Positions 23,131-36,536 of a DNA stretch of 64,000 nucleotides are shown here, piece by piece. The position numbers and the translations under genes are program-made. The first letter of the stretch is position 1. Every line of letters begins with the position of its first letter. Origin of the DNA: Amaurobius ferox (taxonomy: Eukaryota; Arthropoda; Arachnida; Araneae; Amaurobiidae); contig OX578142.1 of assembly GCA_951213105.1 (NCBI GenBank), positions 115,317,065-115,381,064 on the forward strand, read 5' to 3'. The notes beneath the pieces were generated by a model. It searched no databases, was not told the DNA's origin, and worked only from the letters and a program-made list of their open reading frames with translations.

Positions 23131-24095
23131 TGTAGGTTTACCTTCATTTGTAACCTTTCAAAACCAATAAATGCAGAACGTACTTACCGTTATATTTTCT
23201 TACATGCAGCTTAATGTGTAGCATTTTTTTCTTCACTTTTCTTTTGCAGGAGCTCGAGCGATATTTTTGAAAAATTCAGAAACTCTATGATCCTTTCTTT
23301 TTTACTGTTGCAATTTATATATGTACCCTGATGGACTGTTACCAGATTGAGGACTGCACTTGGGAAAATGTTCTTCCTCTGTCTATCTATCGTTTCTCTC
23401 TTCCGAATAGAAAATACCGTCTTTGCATCTCTCGTCCACCTTAGCATGCGTAGAAGGCGATCGAAACCTCCTTTTGTCTTTCTTCGCTCCCCCTCCCTGC
23501 TTCACAGTACTATCATACGGTACATCTATAGGAGTGATGGAACATAGTGAAGCTTTCGTTGGACAGTCAGCAAATTTTTATCAGGAGATGTTGCCTATTT
23601 GCTGACCGAGTGCTTTGAAGTGTATTGCCTCTGAAAAGTTTAAATAAGACTGTGACACGTTTTTTCTTCCCTCGTGCATTTTATTATTACGCGCTCTATT
23701 TTTACTATGAACGATATATTTTATCCTATTACAAGACATATATTTATTTCACAATGCAGATGTCATAAAATCTTGTGTTTTTTTTTTTTTTTTAAGATTT
23801 ACCCCAATCCGTTGTATTAAAAGATTTATTATACAAAAGACAAATTTTATCCGTATGTTTCTATGTTCTTTGTTTTAAAGCTCATACGTTCTTAATTTTA
23901 GTCTCCATAATTATAATTTTACATTATGAAAACAAAATAAATTAAAAAAAAGAAAACCTATAAATAAAAGAAAACCCATGGTCGTTTCTGTCGCAATTTT
24001 TTTTCTAAAACACTCTTCGAATTTGCAAGTTAACGTTTTGATTTATTTTTACTGAAACCAGACGTTAATAATAAAAAGAAAAATAATAATGTGTT
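23130..24095. other. Low-copy DNA
   Basis: No gene is supported. A minus-strand frame of 78 codons (23211-23447) and overlapping plus-strand frames show no recognisable domain. A T15-T16 run occurs at about 23778-23794. Confidence 0.35.
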
Positions 24096-24097
24096 CA

Positions 24098-24400
24098 ATA
24101 TGTGTAGCTATTAAAAAAATACATTCATAAGTAAATTTAAGTGGCGTACAACTTAATACAGAACTCTCAATTTCAAACGAAAACACAGGTAGGTTCACAG
24201 CCGATTCGATTAATGGCTGACTAGACTCTCAAAAAAGACAAATATGTGTTGCAGTTTTTTAATAAAATATATTCCTATTGAAAAGTGAATTTAAATGGCG
24301 TACAACTAACACAAAAATCTCAATTTCAAACAAATACACAGGTTCACAATCAATTCCATCAACAGCTGACTAGACAGTGAAAGAAGACGGTTAACGCTTT
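24098..24400. repeat. ~154-bp tandem duplication
   Basis: Two diverged copies share AATATGTGT, GTAAATTTAAGTGGCGTACAAC, CTCAATTTCAAACGAAAACAC, AGGTTCACAGCCGATTC and GCTGACTAGAC. Landmarks start at about 24131 and 24285. No coding content is seen. It directly precedes the Helitron-like cluster. Confidence 0.75.
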
Positions 24401-24410
24401 TTATTTAACA

Positions 24411-26696
24411 CTGGCAGCATAGTCGTTCTTCATAGGGAGTATATAATATAAAGAAACTTAAAATTCACAACCATGTCCAAATTCCTATAGTATACTAAAT
24501 GACTAAATTTTAATCAAAATAGTCTGTTGAAAAATTTAATATAATGCTCCTAAAATGAAGTATAAGAATATCTGTTCTCGCTATACAAAATTATCTTCAC
24601 GGGCAGATCTGAAGTATAAAATATCCAGGTCCCTTTTGTAAGCAAATTTAAGAAAAAAGGAATTGAATCAATATATGCAAAATGAAAGCATTAAAATTGT
24701 ATGGGACCCGTACTACTTATATACGCGAACTTTAGAAGATATAATCTGTATTAGTACATTACATGTAAATTGAAAATTCAATAAACCAGTAATTGACTCC
24801 AATATATGCCAGAATGAAAGCACTAAAATTATATGGGAGAATATATATATCCCTGTACTACTTATATTGTCGCAGATTAAAAAATGTGCCTGTGTGTTAG
24901 AAGAAGATTACTCGTATTACAATGAGTCTCAAATATATTTGCCAAAATAAAACAGATGACGTAATAAATTGAAAATATCAATAATCATCCCCGTAATTTT
25001 TATACCAGAAGGTCGTAATTGATTCCAATATATGCAAATATATATCAAAATATATGCCAATATACCTGTACTACTTATATTCTCGTAGATTAGAAGATAT
25101 ACCCGTGCATTTGTAGAAGATTACTCGTACAGCGTACAATATATGAGTTTAAACAATTTTTGTCATAATAAAACAATGGCATAATAACTTGAAAATATCA
25201 ATAATCCCTGAATCAATAATCCCTAAAATATCAATAATAATAATGTTTAAACCTGACGACCGTAATTGATATTATCGAGTCAAAAATGAAATATCAATGA
25301 AATTTATTTTATATACATATCTTTATTATTGAAATCGGAAAAGATTTAATAAAAATTGTATGCCGCATAACACATTGGATTTACATCCGTTGCTAAACGA
25401 CATGATATCTATCATTTGCTTCAAATAAATAAATTGAGGGATATCATATCGTCTGAATCATGGAAGATTTGGCGACATTTTCGTCAATTTAGCTATAATT
25501 TAAAAAATCGCCAAATTTATCGCCAAGTGGGACTGTAAAAGTGATAGGCCCATTTTGCGACAAATTGGCGAAACATCATCACAATACTATACCCTAACAA
25601 AACACAATTAATTTCATATATTAAGCGCAATTTTATCAATTTCATGATATTTTTATAGATTTACAAACATCTTAATCAATTTGGTGAAATTTTAAAAATT
25701 CGCTAAATGTGGTACTAAGTAGGATGGATGGACTAACCGACAAATGCTATCGAAACATCATTTCAGTACTCTCTTCTAAAAAAACGAATTTAATTTGATT
25801 GATTTGCGTCATTTTTATCAATTTGGCGACATTTCCGTCAATTTGGCAAAGTTTAAGAAAAGTTCCCAAGTTAGCGATATTCCGCCAAATTCGTAACTAT
25901 GAATTTGCAGATTTGAAGAATAAAACATCCTGATCCAGTTCGTATATACTAAATGCAAGCACTAAAATTGTATTAGAAGATATACCCGTTCTATTACTCT
26001 TTTTTCTGTTTCAACAATCGGATAAATGAATTTATTGGTAAACACAATATATGAGTTTATTAGCTAAACACAATATAAAAGCTTAAAAGCTCTTTGTCAA
26101 AATAAATAAAAGTGATGTACGCAATCAGCAATTAATATAATTAAAAGAAAAATCAAACTTTTCTAAAATATATTTTTATATCCATTTATTTATTAATCAA
26201 ATCGAAAAAATAATAATTAAAATTAACAGACAGATTTAATTTAATTGCGTTTCTGAGCAACATGATATAAGATAGAATCTTCCTCATAAAATGCATTAAA
26301 TAACCAGTTTGATTTCTTTATACTTTTCATTGTTGAGTAAATGCTTGTGAAAAATAAACCATGGAGATAGATTTTATATTTAAATTCATGTTTCAAGCAA
26401 TTCATGCTTTCAGATAGTGACTAATTTGCGCATTTTTATTAAATTAATTATGAGTAATTTTCATTAAATTCAGTTCAGCCGTTCTCTCGTGATGACGAGA
26501 CAAACGAAAGTTACGTTTTCTACTATTATCTCGAGAATCGCTGGTCGTAGAAACTCAAATCATCGACTAAATTTTAAGTGGGGCTATTTCCAGGCAACCC
26601 ACAAAATTTCATCATATTCGGTTCAGCCGTTCCCCCGTGATGATGGGACAAACAGTTTTATTTATATAGATTGCATTTCAATTTTATTTATATAGA
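24411..26696 (-). mobile_element. Helitron-like element, copy 1
   Basis: On the minus strand it begins TCTATATAAATAAAATTG (right end, 26696) and ends near 24411 with a mutated CCAG in place of CTAG, preceded by a decayed hairpin. The body has a TTGGCGA-rich block (about 25470-25900), AT-rich repeats with AAGATATACCCGT, and GTTCAGCCGTTCTCTCGTGATGACG near the 5' end. Termini (5' TC, 3' CTRR with an upstream hairpin) follow the Helitron rule. No Rep/helicase is present, so it is non-autonomous. Confidence 0.75.
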
Positions 26697-29164
26697 CTAG
26701 CAGCATACCCGTTCTTCGTACGGAGTATATAATATAAATAAACTTAAAATTCACAATCATGTGCAAATTCCTATAGTATACTAAATGGCATTTTTAATCA
26801 ACATATTATGTTAAAATATTTAACATAATGCTCCTAAAAAGAAGCTAAGGAATGGCTGTTCTCGTTATTCAAAATTATCTACACGGGTAGATCTGATGAA
26901 TGAAATATCCTGGCCTCTTTTGTAAGCAAATTTACAAAACATATGGGATTGAATCAATATATGCAAAATAAAAGCGTATTGTATGGGACCCGTACAACTT
27001 ATATACGCGAATATTAGAAGATATAACCTGTATTAGTAGATTACATATATAAATTGAAAATATCAATAAATTCGTAATCTTTAAACCAGTGGGTAGTAAT
27101 TAATTCCAATATGTGCCAAAATGAAAGTGCTAAAATTATATGGGAAGATACTACTACCGTACTACTTACAATGTCATAGATTAGAAGATATGTCCTAGTG
27201 TTAGTAAAATATTACAGGTATTATAATATTTAGTCTGAAAAATTTTTGCCAAACAAAAAAAAAATATATATATATATATAACAGATTACTTAATAAATTA
27301 AAGATATCAATAATCCCCATAATCTTCATACCGGAAGGCTTGATTCCAATATATGCCAATATACCTGTACTACTTATATTCTCTTAGATTAGAAGATATA
27401 CCCGTGCATTTGTAGAAGATTACTCGTACAACCTACAATATATGAGTTTCAACAATTTTTGCCGCAATAAAACAATGGTATAAGAAATTGAACATATCAA
27501 TAATCTCTGAATCAATAATCCCCGAAAACATCAATAATAATAATGTTTAAACATAAAAATCGTAATTGATATTATCCAGTCAAAAAAACGATGGCAATGA
27601 AATTTATTTTATATACATATCTTCATCATTAAAATCGGAAAAGATTTAATAAAAATCTTCTTCCTCATAAACAAATTGAATTTAAATCCGTTGTTAAACG
27701 ACATGTTATGATTTGCTTCAAATAAATTGGTGGTCAAAATATCGTCTGAATAACGCTATCTCTAATGAAGGTCTGGCGACATTTTAAAAAATCGTCAAAT
27801 TTATCGCCAAGTGGGACTGTAGAACCACTTGGCGATACCAAAGTGGGACTCAGTCCCACTCGGCGATAAATTGACGAACCATCATCAAAATATTAACCCC
27901 TAAAAAAACACAATTTCATTTATTTAGGGCAATTTATCAATTTCAAAATATTTTTAAGGATTTATAAACATATTTATCAATTTGGTGACATTTTAAAAAT
28001 TCGCTACATGTGTTACTAAGTAGGACGGTTGGACTGACAGAAAAATGCTAACGAAACACCATTTCAGTACTTTCTTCTAACAAAACAAAATAAATTTCAT
28101 TGATTTACGTCATTTTTATCAATTTGGGGACATTTCAATCAATTTGGAAACTTTTAAGAAATTTGCCAAGTTAGCGATATCCAGCCAAATTCGTAGCTCT
28201 AAATTCGCAGATCTGAATAAAATATAGTGATCCAGTTTGTATATACTAAATGAAAACACTAAAATAGTATTAGAAGATATACCCATTCAACCCTTTTTCT
28301 GTTTCAACAATTGAATAAATGAATTTATTGGGTAAACAGATTATATGAGTTTATTAGCTAAACACAATATATAAGCTTGAAACCTCTTTGCTAAAATAAA
28401 TGAAAGTGATGTATTCAGTTCGCAATTAATATAATTAAAAGAAAAATCTAACCGTTCATTTATAAGATATATTTTAATATCCATTTATTTATTATTCAAA
28501 TCGAAAAAATAATAATAATCATTAACATCATCACATAATAATCATAATCATCATCACATTTAATTTCATTCCGTTGCCGAGCAACATGATATAAGATAGA
28601 ATCTTCCTCATAAAATGCGAAATTAAATAAGCATTTTAATTTCTTTATACTTTTGATCGTTGAGTAAAAGCTTGTGAAATATAAAACATGGAGGTAGATT
28701 TTTCCATTTAAATTCATGTTTCAAACAATTCATGCTTTCAGATAGTGACGATTTAATGCAAAAATCCTGTATCAAACTCAAAAATAAAGTTTTAATTCCT
28801 TTTGACGTTTTAAACTAACGATTTTCATCTTTTCCGTTTAGATAAACCACGGAGTTGGAGAGTAGAACTCCGAGGAAAAAGTTTCGTTTTTCATTAATAT
28901 CTCGACAACCCCTAGTCTTAGAAACTTGAAATTCGGGCAAAATTTATAAGGGGCTATTTCAAGGCCACCCACAAAATTTCATTAAAATCGGTTTAGCCGT
29001 TCTCTCGTGATGATGAGACAAACGAAAGTTTTGTTTTTTACCAATACCTCAAGAGCCACTGGTCGTAGAAATTCCAAGCATAGATTAAATTTTAAGTGGG
29101 GCTATTTCTTGGCTACCCACAAAATTTCATCAAATTCGGTTCAGCCGTTCTCCCGTGATGATGG

Positions 29165-29200
<36 letters not shown>

Positions 29201-29258
29201 GCAGACAGCAGACAGAAAGACAGACAGACAGGCAGATTTTCAATTTTATTTATATAGA
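26697..29258 (-). mobile_element. Helitron-like element, copy 2
   Basis: Directly head-to-tail with copy 1. The 3' end reads, inverted, CTAGCAGCATACCCGTTCTTCG at 26697 (hairpin CCGT...ACGG, about 8 nt from CTAG); the 5' end TCTATATAAATAAAATTG is at 29258. It includes the TTGGCGA-rich block (about 27770-28200), an imperfect CAGTCCCAC palindrome (about 27805-27880) and an ACAG microsatellite (about 29168-29232) next to the 5' end. It is ~2.56 kb with no protein. Confidence 0.85.
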
Positions 29259-29287
29259 CTAGCAGCATATCCGTTCTTCGAACGGAG
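29259..29287 (-). mobile_element. Truncated Helitron-like 3' end
   Basis: Only the terminal ~29 bp remain: CTAGCAGCATATCCG plus TTCTTCGAACGGAG, with a 6-bp hairpin CCGTTC/GAACGG. It abuts the 5' TC of the next element, which points the other way. Confidence 0.8.
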
Positions 29288-29309
29288 TCTATATAAATAA
29301 AATTGAAAA

Positions 29310-29347
<38 letters not shown>

Positions 29348-31432
29348 CCATCATCACGGGAGAACGGCTGAACCGAATTTGATAAAATTTTGTGGGTAGC
29401 CTAGAAATAGCCCCACTTAAAATTTAGTCTATGGTTGGAATTTCTACGACTAGTGGTTCTCGAGATATTAGTAAAAAACGAAACTTTCGTTTGTCTCATC
29501 ATCACGAGAGAACGGCTGAACATGTTTTATATTTCACAAGCTTTTACTCAACGATTAGAAGTATAAAGAAATTAAAATGGTTATTTAATTTCGCATTTTA
29601 TGAGGAAGATTCTATCTTATATCATGTTGCTCGGCAAAGGAATGGAATTAAATGTGTTTGTTAATGATTATTATTATTTTTTCGATTTGAATAATAAATA
29701 AATGGATATTAAAATATATCTTATAAATAAACGGTTTGATTTTTTAATTATATTAATTGCGAACTGCATACATCACTTTCATGTATTTTAGCAAAGAGGT
29801 TTTAAGCTTATATATTGTGTTTAGCTAATAAACTCATATTCTGTTTACCCAATAAATTCATTTATCCAATTGTTTAAACAGAAAAAGAGTAGAATGGGTA
29901 TATCTTCTAATAATATTTTAGTGTTTTCATTTAGTATATACAAACTGGATCGCGATATTTTATTCAGATCTGCGAATTTAGAGCTACGAATTTGGCTGGA
30001 TATCGCTAACTTGGCAAATTTCTTAAAAGTTGCCAAATTGATTGAAAAGTCCCCAAATTGATAAAAATGACGTAAATCATTGAATTTTATTTTGTATTGT
30101 TAAAAGAAAGTACTGAAATGGTGTTTCGTTAGCATTTGTCTGTCAGTCCAACCGCCCTACTTAGTAACCCATTTAGCGAATTTTTAAAATGTCACCAAAT
30201 TGATAAAAATATTTATAAATCCATAAAAATATTTTGAAATTGATAAATTGCCCTAAATAAACGAAATTGTGTTTTTTTTTAGGGGATAATATTTTGATGA
30301 TGGTTCGTCAATTTATCGCCAAGTGGGACTGTCAGTTCTACAGTCCCACTTGGCGATAAATTTGGCGATTTTTTAAAATGTCGCCAAACCTTCATTAGAG
30401 ATATTCAGACGATATTTTGATCACCAATTTATTTGAAGCAAATCATAACATGTCGCTTAACAACGGATTTAAATTTAATGTGTTTATGAGGACGAAGATT
30501 TTTATTAAATCTTTTCCGATTTTAATGATGAAGATATGTATATAAAATAAATTTCATTGCCATCGTATTTTTGACTGGATAATATCAATTACGATCTTCA
30601 TGTTTAAACATTATTATTATTGATGTTTTCGGGGATTATTGATTGAGAGATTATTGATATTTTCATTTTCTTATGGCATTGTTTTATTGCGGCAAAAATT
30701 GTTGAAACTCATATATTGTACGTTGTACGAGTAATCTTCTACAAATGCACTGGTATATCTTCTAATGTAAGAAAATATAAGTAGTACATGTATATTGGCA
30801 TATATTTGAATCAAGCCTTCCGGTATGAAGATTACGGGGATTATTGATATTTTTAATTTATTAAGTAATCTGTTATATATTGGCAAAAATTTTTCAAACT
30901 AAATATTATAATACGGGTAATCTTTTACTAACACTAGGACATATCTTCTAATCTATGACATTATAAGTAGTACGGGTTTATCTTCCCATATAATTTTAGC
31001 ACTTTCATTTGGGCACATATGGGAATGAATTACTGCCTACTGGTTTAAAGATTACGGATTTATTGATATTTTCACTTTATATATGTAAACTACTAATACA
31101 GGTTATATCTTCTAATATTCGCGTATATAAGTAGTACGGGTCCCATACAATACGCTATTATTTTGCATATATTGATTCAATTCCATACTTTTTATAAATT
31201 TGCTTACAAAAAAGGCCAGGATATTTTATTCTTCAGATCTACCCGTAAAAATAATTTTGTATAGTGAGAACAGAGATCCTTAGGTTTCTTTTTAGGAGCA
31301 TTGTATTAAATATTTTAACAGAATATTTTGATTAAACATGTCATTTAGTATACTATAGGAATTTGCACATGATTGTGAAATTTAAGTTTATTTATATTAT
31401 ATACTCCGTACGAAGAACGGGTATGCTGCTAG
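29288..31432 (+). mobile_element. Helitron-like element, copy 3, inverted partner
   Basis: Starts TCTATATAAATAAAATTGAA with a CTGT microsatellite (about 29311-29342) and ends ACGGGTATGCTGCTAG at 31432, followed by T (insertion between A/G and T). The hairpin CCGTACGAAGAACGG is 8 nt before CTAG. It is an inverted copy of 26697-29258, so the two form a ~2-kb-arm palindrome. A perfect 23-bp-arm hairpin sits at 30310-30362. About 2.15 kb, non-autonomous. Confidence 0.87.
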
Positions 31433-32766
31433 TATATAATATAAAGAAACTTATAATTCGCAATCAGGTGCAAATTTTGTTAAAATATTAAATGTATTGC
31501 TCCTAATGAGAAGTTTAAGAATATATGTTCTCATTATACAAAATTATCTTCACGGGCAGATCTGAAGAATAAAACATCCTGGTCCATTTGTAAGCAAATT
31601 TACAAAAAAAAAGGAATTGAATCAATATATGCAACCCCGTACTACTTATATTGTCGCAGATTAGAAAATATGCCAGTGTGTTAGTAGAAGATTACCCGTA
31701 TTACAATACAAGTCTCAAAAATATTTGCCAAAATAAAAGAGATGACGTAATAAATTGAAAATATCAATAATCCCAGTACTCTTTATACCAAAAGGTCGTC
31801 ATTGATTCCAATATATGCCAATATATATCAAAACATATGCCAATATACCTGTACTACTTATGTTCTCGTAGATTAAACGATATACCGGTGTATTTGTAAA
31901 GGATTACTCGTACAACGTACAATATATGAGTTTAAACAATTTTTGTCATAATAAAACAGTTGCATAATAACTTGAAAATATCAATAATCCCTGAATCAAT
32001 AATCCCCGAAAATATCAATAATAATAATGTTTAAACCTGAAGACCGTAATTGATATTATCCAGTCAAAAATTCTATAAGAAAAATCAAATCGTTCTTTTC
32101 TAAAATATATTTTTATATCCATTTATTTATTATTCAAATCGAAAATATCATTATTAAAATTAACAGACAGATTTAATTTAATTGGGTTTCTAAATTAAAT
32201 AACCCTTTTGATTTCTTTATACTTTTCATTGTTCAGTAAAAGCTTGTTTAAAATAAACCATGGAGATAAATTTCCCATTTAAATCATGTTTTAAACAATT
32301 CATGTTTTCAGAAAGTGACTAATTAGCGCAAAAAATCTCCCATCAAACTCAGAGAATAAATTTTAATTCACTTTCAAATGATTTTCAAGCTTTTCGTTTG
32401 GATAAACCACGGAGTTAGAGAGTAGAACTCATAGGAAAAAGTTTCGTTTTTCATTAATATCTGGACAACCCTTGGTCTTAGATACTCGAAACTTGGCTAA
32501 ATTTATGGGGGCTATTTAAAGGCTATCCACAAAATTTCATCAAATTCGGTTCAGTCGTTCTCCCGTGATGACGAGACAAACGAAAATTTCTTTTTTTACT
32601 AATATCTCGAGAACCACTGATTGTAAAAACGCCAAACATAAACTAAATTTTAAGTGGTACTATTTCCAGGCCACCCACAAAATTTCATCATATTCGGTTC
32701 AGTCGTTCTTCCGTGATGACGGGGCAAACAGACAGACAGACAGATTTTCAATTATATATATATAGA
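31433..32766 (-). mobile_element. Helitron-like element, copy 4, 3'- and internally truncated
   Basis: Continues from the end of copy 3 in the opposite orientation (TATATAATATAAAGAAACTT) without its CTAG-hairpin end. It lacks the TTGGCGA block (jump near 32068-32080) and ends with GACAGACAGACAGATTTTCA and TATATAGA at 32766. Confidence 0.78.
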
Positions 32767-34380
32767 TTGCATATGACAGCACAAGGAGCTATAAACACAC
32801 TACCATTAAGCTACTGACACGATAAGTTTTTCTGTAATTTAAATGAACCCATCATCCTCACATTTCAGATCAAAGTAAAACCATATAGCCATAACCTAAT
32901 CATTCCTTTGCTTTTGTTAAATACAGAATAGAATTTGCCATAACACTCATGAATGGAAAATTGCTGCCATAAATAGTAGGATCCTTGGAAAAATCAAAAC
33001 GTCCTGTATGACCTCAATAATGCACAATATTTAATTTTCAGCTTTAAATTGCTTGGCCACTGCTGTAGAGAATTCATATTATAGTCGTAATTAGAATCAT
33101 GAATCTCCTACCCCGTGGACAATCAGCTAATTAAGCTAGTGTGACAATGTTCTTCTCTTCTCTAATGGAAAGAACCCTTCAGCTGAAAAACATTGTGTAT
33201 GCTTATTTACTACACAGAAGCCGTCGGACTGCAGAAATGGATCCCAACTTCTTAACTCTGACAGGCCATTTTGCTGCTGTTAAGACAGAAAATTTGCAAA
33301 TTTTCCTTTTGTGCCTGACGAAGACTTGACCCAGAAACTTTATCTTCAGTTACTGTCAAATCTTAGGCAACTATTACCGTAACTTGGTATATAGAATTAT
33401 ACATGCCATGATATTAAGTATGACACTTAAAATATGAGGGGGATTCTTATCTTTATCGGCAATTTTAAAGATCGTTATGGCTTGATAAGGATTTTAAGAG
33501 AATCTGAAGAATCGGGATACACCCTCTTTTTGATCTGTGCAAGTAATTTATTTAATAGATAGTATTCCTCTTAAGCTGAAAATAGAATTCAATATTTATT
33601 GGCTAAAATGATAAATGAGCTTAATGTTGAGCTGCAAGATACTATATGATACTACATTCGATACTAAATAACAAATTGGCGATGGGATTTTTTGTAAAGC
33701 GATCGAGTTTTTCCAGTTCTGCGTGTTTGCTGATAAAATAAGCCAAGAGCTTTACGGCATATGGAATCGTGTGAAAGAATATAATAGATTGGGTGAAAGT
33801 TTCGTACATACGTAAATCCACAAGCAATTTGAGCTGTATAAAGATTAAATAACGTCAGAATGTTAGACCCAAATTATTTTTGATATACATTAAAAGAAAT
33901 TGGATACAATATTGATTAGAATGCTACCATATGAATTGTTCAAAAAAATATATTAAAGAAAGTCTATGTAATAGAAGCTTTTGACAAACCTTTAGTTGTT
34001 TTTTTTTTTGTTGTTTTTTTCAAATGGCCAGGCACTTTGAAAACCTTTAGTTGTAAGACCCTCTTCAAATATAAAAGAAAACACAGGTGATTTCCTTATA
34101 ACGCGATTGCTCATTACTCCGCCAGATAGTTAAGGCTCACTATTTCTGTCCGGTGTCAATATGCATTTCATTGATGAACGTCACCCAGGATGGCTGGATA
34201 TACCATTGCGGTGTGGATCTTTATTGTGAAAAATTATTGGATAACAAAGTCTATAAAGGCAATACAGTGCAAATTCTTGAATAAGTTTTCGGAGAAGAAA
34301 AGTTTTTTTTAGGTGGTGGTGGTGGAGGGGGGGGGGGCGATCTAGTGAAACACCCTATGCAATCAATCAGTTATACATCA
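32767..34380. other. Low-copy DNA
   Basis: No gene is supported. Inverted SINE-tail sequence (AAATGGCCAGGCACTT, about 34023-34038) next to a T-rich run marks a small fragment of the SINE type seen at 5.5 kb. A G-run occurs at 34310-34338. Confidence 0.4.
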
Positions 34381-34384
34381 GTCT

Positions 34385-34680
34385 CACATAAGAGCATCGA
34401 TTGAACAACAGAAAATGGTTCGATTATCAGATGAGAGATTTCTTTATAATGACATCCAAGGAACTCCATTCGTACACTGCGAGTTAAATGCAGTTGTTGA
34501 ATTAATAGTATCTGAATAAAACATGACTTGTAAGACAACTGTAGTGTAGCTCCACTCGACTTTCTCATACCGGAATCCATTTATTAAGAGCTTCGACTGA
34601 ATAATAAAAGACAGGTGGTTCGATTCCCATATGTGAAAATATTCCTTTATAATGATACCCAAGGAACTCAATTCATATAT
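34385..34680. repeat. ~203-bp tandem duplication including an HxC 5'-end scrap
   Basis: 34391-34475 and 34594-34680 are related (GGTTCGATTATCAGATG / GGTTCGATTCCCATATG; TTTCTTTATAATGACATCC / TTCCTTTATAATGATACCC; AAGGAACTCCATTC / AAGGAACTCAATTC). Between them is GCTCCACTCGACTTTCTCATACC (about 34548-34570), the 5' end of an HxC element. Confidence 0.6.
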
Positions 34681-34681
34681 A

Positions 34682-35580
34682 CAGGGTGTTCAGTTAATGC
34701 GGCGACAAACTCTGAGGGCTGTTAGTAGACATCAAGAGGAATTGAAATTGAACATGGCATCGCAAACACGTTTAGTCGGTGAAAATCGCGAAAATACGTA
34801 TGCAGGCTCTGACACCAGAGGAGAGGGAAGACTGGTGTCAGTTGATCACTGAATGCATTTGCGGGATTGATCACGATGTCTGACGTAAGCAGGGTCTCGA
34901 AACACTTGCGCTAGGATAGCAGCACGATCTGGCATTGCTGAGTGTGCTGGTCGCAGTGCAGAGAAGCATGTAATTCATGCATAATGGTGCCCCAGTATAT
35001 TTTTTCCTTGTAATGCATAACCACTTCGATGCTACATACTCAGGGAGGTGGATCGGACGCGCAGAAGCCGTTGCTTGGCCTCCATATTCGCCAGATCTCA
35101 ATCTGATGGTTTTCTTACTCTGGAATCACCTTAAATCGCCCGTTCATGAGACGACTGTGAACACTCCGGAGGATCTTATAGCGCGGATCATCATCGCTGC
35201 GACAGACATCAATAGCACACCTGGTAACTTCGAGCGCATTCGGGAATCGTGTTTATGTCGTTATAGGCTGTTCAATGACGTTCGCAGCCGCCACGGCGAA
35301 CAACATCTGTAATAATTTCGTTAGCATTATTCTCATCGTCCCCTTTTCAGCATTGTACTGTGTACCACAAATTATGTTGTAAACATGCTGTTAAATAAAT
35401 ATTTCTGTTGTTATTATTATACTTTTTGTCGTCCTCGCGTGACATCAGAACCTGCATACGTATTTTTGCGATTTTCATCGACTAAACGTGGTTTGCGACA
35501 CTGTTCCATTTCCATTTTTGTTCCTATTGATGTCCACTAACAACCCTTTGAGTTTATCGCCGCAATAACTGAACATCCAT
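34682..35580 (+). mobile_element. mariner/IS630-type transposon, internally deleted
   Basis: The left TIR starts CAGGGTGTTCAGTTAATGCG after TA (34680-34681). Its inverted counterpart ends near 35575 (CGCAATAACTGAACATCC, final bases decayed). The TIRs extend over 100 bp (CGCAAACACGTTTAGTCG matches CGACTAAACGTGGTTTGCG inverted). A broken transposase remnant lies between. It is about 0.9 kb, far shorter than an autonomous element, and abuts a TA tract on the right. Confidence 0.85.
34977..35312 (+). pseudogene. Remnant of mariner/IS630-type transposase (C-terminal part)
   Basis: The 111-codon frame is the C-terminal half of a DDE transposase of the IS630-Tc1-mariner group. These enzymes cut and paste the transposon by binding its TIRs, inserting at TA. 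The frame shows the family motif WPPYSPDLN at residues about 39-47 (third catalytic acidic region), a downstream LLWNHLK (family usual FLWGHLK), and a C-terminal region ending in EQHL. The first residues, HNGAP, correspond to the usual QDGAP, so the conserved Asp is Asn here. The N-terminal DNA-binding domain and the first catalytic Asp are missing: upstream DNA (34800-34976) is deleted or frameshifted. It cannot be active. The apparent start Met is only the first ATG in the surviving frame. Confidence 0.85.

Positions 35581-35667
<87 letters not shown>
35581..35667. repeat. (TA)n microsatellite
   Basis: About 80 bases of almost pure TA, interrupted once by TTTATATA. It separates two mariner-type insertions and is itself a target for TA-specific transposons. 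Confidence 0.95.
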
Positions 35668-36536
35668 CAGGGTGTGAAGTAAAGTCCGTATAAGACCAGC
35701 AACATTGAAATGGTTGATTATAGACACATATTTCCAATTAGAAAAAGTATGCATATGATGTATAGATGTTCGATATATCTTGGATTCGACAAATGGCCGT
35801 ATAGTTATGAAAATACGGCATCGCAATTTTATACTGTCCCTGGGTCCTACCGTTGATATTTACAAAATTGAAGTCCTGTTGCTAACGAGTACACTAAAAC
35901 GAATTCCATGCCTCTAAGCATATTCGCTGAGATAAGTAAAGGTAAATGTAATGACTTAAACCACATTACCTAACTAAGTTTTGGCGGCAAAAGAACTCAT
36001 TTAGAGGACCGTCTATGAGATACACAAAGTTAAATAAAGATCTCGTGTGTTGGATAGCGAAAAACATGGAAACTCTGAACAAAATAAAGGGTGCAAAGTA
36101 CATTATACCTTTAAAACACGTAACAGCCCAATAAAAGAATAATCCAGTTATTAGCACTCATAAATGGACCTACACACATCTGTCAACCTCTTTTCAGATT
36201 CAATATAATCAACGTTTCTCAATTTTCAGCTGATTCCTTACAACATGCTCCAAGTTTCAGTGTCCGATATCTCAGCGAATATGTCACTTAGAAGCATGGA
36301 ATTTGTTTTGGTGTACTCGTTAGCCACAGGACTTCAATTTCGTAAATACCAATGGTAGGACCCGGGGACAGTATAAAAATTGCGATGTCGTATATTCATA
36401 ACTATACGGCCCCTTGTCGAATCCGAGACATATTGAACATCTGAACATCATATGCATACTTTTTCTAATTGGAAGGTATGTGTCTATAATTAACCATTTC
36501 AAAGTTGGTGGTCCTATAAGGACTTTACTTCACACC

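Noticed and set aside
29288..31432. Autonomous Helitron with Rep/helicase
   Set aside because: No long frame or helicase motif on either strand; only the termini are Helitron-like.
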